DNA of 7,547 nucleotides from Prevotella sp. (GTDB lineage: Bacteria; Bacteroidota; Bacteroidia; Bacteroidales; Bacteroidaceae): the NCBI GenBank assembly GCA_016283605.1, contig JAEENF010000202.1, positions 1-7,547 on the forward strand, read 5' to 3'. Of the stretch, positions 4,804-7,547 are shown piece after piece. Positions within the stretch are counted from its first letter, which is position 1. Each line of letters begins with the position of its first letter. Position numbers and translations under genes: made by a program. The notes under the pieces are model-generated. The model was given only the letters and a program-made list of their open reading frames with translations, did no database searches and was not told the origin of the DNA.

Positions 4804-5664
4804 ATGAGTAAAATTCTTTATGAAGTTTACAAGAACGACATCAAGGACTCAGAGTCCGTGATGTACGGGAAGTGGTACGCCCGACTGAAAAGTATCGAAA
4901 CGCTGAGCCTGACGAACGTGGCGAAGCACATCTCTGAACACGGATCGGTATTCACCGAGGATGTGGTGGAAGGCGTGCTCAAGAAGTTCAAGAACTGTCT
5001 GCTTGAGATGCTCCTGGATTCGAAGAAGGTGAAGATTGCCGGACTGGGTACCTTCTACCTGACCTGTGAGTGCATCAAGGGCGGTGCCGAGAAGGAGGAG
5101 GACTTCAACGTGAACCAGCACCTCGCAGCCCTTCACATCCGCTTCCTGCCCGACCAGGCCCAGGAGGACAACCTCTCCAGCCGTGAGTTCATCAAGAAAG
5201 CCGACTTCGTCAACATCAAGAACCTGCTGTCGAACAAGGACGATAGCGAGGGTTCCGGAACCACGGAGAACGGCGGTTCACAAGGCGGCAGCCAGAGTGG
5301 AAGTCAGAGCGGTGAACAGGGCGGTTCGCAGAGTGGCAATGAGGGCTCGCAGAGCGGCAACGGCGGCAACAGCCAGGCCACCAGCTTCGCCCTGACGATC
5401 ACCAAGAGCGGCTCTGGCACCTCTACCGTGAAGAACGACAGCGAGGAGACCATCAACAGCGGCGACACGCTCGCCTCGGGCGCTAACGTCTACATCTCCG
5501 TGACGCCCGCTGAGGGTCAGATTCCAACGGCAACCCTGAACGGTTCGAACGTCTCGCTGACTGAGAACGACGGCGAGTACATCGGCACCTTCCAGATGCC
5601 TGCCCAGGCCTCCAGCCTCGTGATCAACTCCGGCAGCGATTCCGAGGAAGGCGACCAGAACTAA
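4804..5664 (+). CDS. HU-family DNA-binding protein with C-terminal InlB-repeat-like domain (HU-HIG type)
   Basis: A 286-aa three-part protein. Residues 1-140 match the HU/IHF fold: helical N-terminus, the conserved VKIAGLGTFYLT strand motif (76-87) and a following DNA-arm region, in the divergent form typical of Bacteroidota. Residues 147-192 are a Gly/Ser/Gln/Asn linker built from GGSQ and SQSG repeats. Residues 194-275 resemble the divergent InlB B-repeat/Ig-like beta domain (VKNDSEETINSGDTLASGA, then ISVTPAEG, LNGSNV and TFQMPAQASSLVI), and the tail is acidic. This is the HU-HIG architecture (HU plus Ig-like or glycine-rich extension). There is no signal peptide, so a domain type best known from surface proteins is apparently kept in the cytoplasm. 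It would bind or bend DNA while the C-terminal domain contacts a partner. It is transcribed divergently from the primase-helicase cluster, ends in its own terminator and may act at the nearby repeats. Confidence 0.85.
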   Translation: MSKILYEVYKNDIKDSESVMYGKWYARLKSIETLSLTNVAKHISEHGSVFTEDVVEGVLKKFKNCLLEMLLDSKKVKIAGLGTFYLTCECIKGGAEKEEDFNVNQHLAALHIRFLPDQAQEDNLSSREFIKKADFVNIKNLLSNKDDSEGSGTTENGGSQGGSQSGSQSGEQGGSQSGNEGSQSGNGGNSQATSFALTITKSGSGTSTVKNDSEETINSGDTLASGANVYISVTPAEGQIPTATLNGSNVSLTENDGEYIGTFQMPAQASSLVINSGSDSEEGDQN

Positions 5665-5682
5665 GACGTTCTGAAAACTATC

Positions 5683-5724
5683 GAGGGGACTGACAGACTG
5701 CGAGAGCTGTCAGCCCTCTTTTTT
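5683..5724 (+). terminator. Intrinsic terminator of the HU-type gene
   Basis: GAGGG and CTGACAG (5690-5696) pair with CTGTCAG (5707-5713) and CCCTC (5714-5718), with a small bulge and a 10-nt loop, followed by six T (5719-5724). It begins 18 bp after the stop codon and separates this gene from the phosphatase operon. Confidence 0.85.
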
Positions 5725-5743
5725 AGCGTTCAGGCCTACAAAA

Positions 5744-5774
5744 CCTATCACTCGGGCCTGGCCCCAGTGATAGG
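5744..5774. repeat. 31-bp palindromic element, copy 2
   Basis: CCTATCACT (5744-5752) and AGTGATAGG (5766-5774) are exact reverse complements; between them GGGCC and GGCCC continue the symmetry around a single T, broken only by one C-C mismatch. The right half plus two bases (5761-5776) is the exact reverse complement of 375-390. It follows the HU gene terminator by 20 bp and precedes the next promoter, with no T-run of its own, which suits a dispersed intergenic element or binding site better than a second terminator. Confidence 0.7.
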
Positions 5775-5807
5775 TGAGTTTGATTATTTTTAAAAAAAAT
5801 AGTGATT

Positions 5808-5841
5808 TTTGTCATTATTTGGCAAAAAAGTGATACCTTTG
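5808..5841 (+). promoter_or_regulatory. Promoter of the response regulator/phosphatase operon
   Basis: TACCTTTG at 5834-5841 matches the -7 consensus; a TTTG at 5808-5811 lies 22 bp upstream, slightly far for a -33 element. The leader to the ATG at 5883 is about 35 nt, A-rich and without a Shine-Dalgarno sequence. Confidence 0.65.
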
Positions 5842-5882
5842 TAGCCGATAATTAAGAACAAGCAGTAACAATTAACAATATT

Positions 5883-7046
5883 ATGCCAATTAAGATTCTT
5901 AGTGTAGACGACGAGATCGATCTCGAACTGCTGTTGACACAGTATTTCCGCAGACAGATCAGAAAGGGAGAATACGAGTTCAAGTTTGCTCACAACGGCC
6001 TGGAGGCGCTGACGATGCTCCTGAAGGAAAAAGACTTCGACATCATCCTCAGCGACATCAACATGCCGGAGATGGACGGTCTGACGCTGTTGACGAAAAT
6101 CAACGAGATGCAGAATCCCGCCCTGAAGTGCATCATGGTGTCGGCCTATGGCGATATGGGTAACATCCGTCAGGCGATGAACAACGGTGCCTTCGACTTT
6201 GCCACGAAGCCCATAGACCTTGACGACCTAAGTGTGACCATTGAGAAAGCCATCGAGCAAATCCGATACATCAAGACAATGCAGAAGGAGCACACACAGC
6301 TGGAGTCGATCAAGGGCGACCTGGCGGTAGCCCGTGAGATTCAGCAGGCCATCCTGCCGCGGATCTTCCCACCATTCCCTGAGAATGCCCACCAACTGGA
6401 CATTGCCGCCTCGATGAATGCGGCCAAGGATGTGGGCGGTGACTTCTACGACTTCTTCCGCATCGATGACGAGAGGATTGGTTTCGTCATTGCCGACGTC
6501 AGCGGCAAGGGCGTTCCTGCGGCTATCTTCATGGCCGTCAGTCGTACACTCATCCGTGCTACAGGCATCCGTGGGGTGAGTGCTGCGGAATGCATGACCT
6601 ACTCCAACGTACTGTTGGCGAAGGAATCAGTAAACTGTATGTTTGTCACCGTCTTCTACGGCATCTATAACATCAAGACTGGAGAGGTGACCTACACCAA
6701 TGCCGGCCATAACCCACCCTATCTGCTGAAAGCCAACGGCAGCCTCAAAAGCTTAGGCAACAGCAAGAACATCGCTGCTGGTGTCATGGAGGACATCCCG
6801 TTTACGGAAGAGACCCTTCAGCTGGAGCCAGGCGACACGCTACTGATGTATACCGACGGTGTGACGGAAGCCACCGATACGGAAGAGAAGGAATATGGCG
6901 AAGCACGCCTTGAGGCCCTATTGAAGCAATCGACACAGGCCGACTGTCAGCAGATCATTGACAATGTCAAGGCCGACGTGAAGGCCTTCGTGGGTGAGGC
7001 AGAGCAGAGCGATGATATCACCCTGCTGGCGCTGAAGAGGAAGTGA
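5883..7046 (+). CDS. Response regulator fused to a PP2C/RsbU-type serine phosphatase
   Basis: A 387-aa cytoplasmic signalling protein. Residues 1-125 form a receiver domain with the acidic pocket D9/D10, phospho-acceptor Asp58 (LSDINMPEMDG), Ser87 (MVSAYG) and Lys109 (TKP), so it should be phosphorylated by a histidine kinase. Residues about 118-160 are a helical, probably coiled-coil linker ending in AREIQQAILP, the usual lead-in to RsbU-like phosphatases. Residues 165-385 are a SpoIIE/RsbU PP2C domain with metal-binding acids in DVGGDFYD (183-190), IADVSGKG (203-210, Asp205), MYTDGVTEA (322-330, Asp325) and SDDIT (376-380), plus YTNAGHNPP (271-279). The site looks complete and active. In this family phosphorylation of the receiver controls dephosphorylation of a partner such as an anti-sigma-factor antagonist; no kinase, anti-sigma or STAS gene is in the window, so the target is unknown. 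It is probably co-transcribed with the membrane coiled-coil gene 50 bp downstream. Confidence 0.92.
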   Translation: MPIKILSVDDEIDLELLLTQYFRRQIRKGEYEFKFAHNGLEALTMLLKEKDFDIILSDINMPEMDGLTLLTKINEMQNPALKCIMVSAYGDMGNIRQAMNNGAFDFATKPIDLDDLSVTIEKAIEQIRYIKTMQKEHTQLESIKGDLAVAREIQQAILPRIFPPFPENAHQLDIAASMNAAKDVGGDFYDFFRIDDERIGFVIADVSGKGVPAAIFMAVSRTLIRATGIRGVSAAECMTYSNVLLAKESVNCMFVTVFYGIYNIKTGEVTYTNAGHNPPYLLKANGSLKSLGNSKNIAAGVMEDIPFTEETLQLEPGDTLLMYTDGVTEATDTEEKEYGEARLEALLKQSTQADCQQIIDNVKADVKAFVGEAEQSDDITLLALKRK

Positions 7047-7084
7047 AAAGTGAATAGTGAAAAGTGAATAGTGAAAAGTGAAGA
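7043..7084. repeat. 14-bp tandem repeat GTGAAAAGTGAATA, three units
   Basis: Two perfect copies (7043-7056, 7057-7070) are followed by a third that matches for 11 bp (GTGAAAAGTGA). Each unit is itself two similar 7-mers. The first unit supplies the TGA stop of the phosphatase gene, and the repeat gives stops in the frame leading to the next gene. Similar GTGAA-type short repeats occur between genes in Prevotella-like genomes as far as I recall. Confidence 0.8.
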
Positions 7085-7096
7085 ATTGCAACCGCT

Positions 7097-7547
7097 GTGA
7101 AGAAAAGTACGATCATAATGACGTGTGCGGGAGTGCTGCTGGCTGGACTGGCGGGCACAGCATTATACGGTTGGCAATCGGAGCATCAGAAGGTGGAGAA
7201 CCTTCAGGCACAGATTGAAGACCTGGAGAAGCAGGTCATGCGCTCGACCGTCGACAGAAGTGTGAGTCGTCAGATGGAGGAGATCGCCAATGAGCAGAGG
7301 GAAATCTCTGACGAGAAGCGTGAGGAAGCCCTCCAGCAGACGAAAGTGGCCAACGAGATGCGTCTGCGCTCAGAACTGGAGAGACAGAATGCCCTGATTG
7401 CCGAGAAGAACGCCGTGGCCTCAGAGAAGAAAGCCCTCGAGGCATCGGAAGTGGCTGAAGCCCAGCGACAGATGGCAGAACACCAGCGCATACAGGCAGA
7501 ATTCTCAAAACGTATGGCCGACACGTTGAGTTATATCGCCTTGGGAC
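7097..7547 (+). CDS. Membrane-anchored coiled-coil protein (partial, runs off right edge)
   Basis: An open frame runs from the TGA at 7079-7081 to the window end. The likely start is GTG at 7097, giving a KKS N-terminus and one hydrophobic segment (about residues 4-26, including GVLLAGLAGTALYGW), a signal anchor; an ATG at 7118 would remove the basic residues. From about residue 28 to 145 the protein is almost continuous charged helix with many Glu/Gln/Arg (QIEDLEKQV, ELERQNALIAEKN, EAQRQMAEHQR), a long coiled coil, ending in KRMADTLSYIALG. This N-terminal layout recalls Bacteroidales proteins that continue into WD40-like propellers or TPR repeats, but that part is outside the window. Placement 50 bp after the phosphatase gene, same strand, with only a short repeat between, suggests one operon and perhaps a membrane-bound partner in the same signalling route. 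No Shine-Dalgarno sequence is seen. Confidence 0.7.
   Translation, partial: MKKSTIIMTCAGVLLAGLAGTALYGWQSEHQKVENLQAQIEDLEKQVMRSTVDRSVSRQMEEIANEQREISDEKREEALQQTKVANEMRLRSELERQNALIAEKNAVASEKKALEASEVAEAQRQMAEHQRIQAEFSKRMADTLSYIALG

Noticed and set aside
5183..5395. Plus-strand 70-codon frame inside the HU-type gene
   Set aside because: It is an Arg/Ala/Val-rich out-of-frame reading of the linker-coding repeats.
5790..5993. Minus-strand 67-codon frame across the phosphatase promoter and start
   Set aside because: It runs antisense through the promoter and the receiver-domain N-terminus, has no promoter or ribosome site of its own and has no recognisable features.
7236..7524. Minus-strand frames over the coiled-coil gene (7236-7508 and 7270-7524)
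   Set aside because: They are Ser/Arg- or Ser/Ala-rich mirror frames of the repetitive coiled-coil coding sequence, with no start signals.

Overview
The window looks like chromosomal or integrated-element DNA from a member of Bacteroidota, most likely Bacteroidales and Prevotella-like. The main evidence is five promoters that match the phylum-specific -7 box TAnnTTTG (minus strand at 285-292, 3592-3599 and 4560-4567; plus strand at 4735-4742 and 5834-5841). Start codons are mostly preceded by A/T-rich leaders without Shine-Dalgarno sequences, and the proteins belong to Bacteroidales-type families (HU-HIG, a small KKYxxP peptide, a toprim/SF3 primase-helicase). The genus is an inference from style, not from a marker gene.

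Layout, left to right. At 1-43 (minus) a secreted or lipoprotein gene begins and runs off the left edge; a 51-codon gene of a familiar but uncharacterised peptide type lies just upstream of it (81-236, minus) with its own promoter. A roughly 500-bp gene-free stretch (about 300-806) follows. It holds a hairpin element, a 22-bp repeat cluster, at least eight copies of a TGTSACA-type motif in both orientations, an A-rich segment and a strong minus-strand terminator. The largest gene (807-3569, minus) encodes a 920-aa fusion primase-helicase: a cysteine-less relic of a DnaG-type zinc finger, a Toprim domain and a D5/SF3 helicase. Upstream of it is a 222-aa coiled-coil protein of unknown function (3647-4315, minus). 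Its reading frame is overlapped by a shorter frame (4209-4511, minus) that has the better promoter and ribosome site, so this may be an overlapping gene pair or one frameshifted gene.

A divergent control region (4512-4803) separates these from a plus-strand gene (4804-5664) for a HU-type DNA-binding protein with a Gly/Ser/Gln-rich linker and a C-terminal InlB-repeat-like beta domain (HU-HIG architecture). It ends in a clear terminator and is followed by a 31-bp palindrome related to one at 375-405. The last unit is a separate plus-strand operon: a response regulator fused to a PP2C/RsbU-type phosphatase (5883-7046), a 14-bp tandem repeat, and a membrane-anchored coiled-coil protein running off the right edge (7097 onward, GTG start).

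The most interesting hypothesis is that 350-5664 is a replication/maintenance module: a replicative primase-helicase next to an iteron-like array and an A-rich segment, with a HU-family architectural protein and a coiled-coil accessory protein under operator-like control. No integrase, relaxase, partition gene or attachment site is visible, so whether it is mobile cannot be decided from this window.
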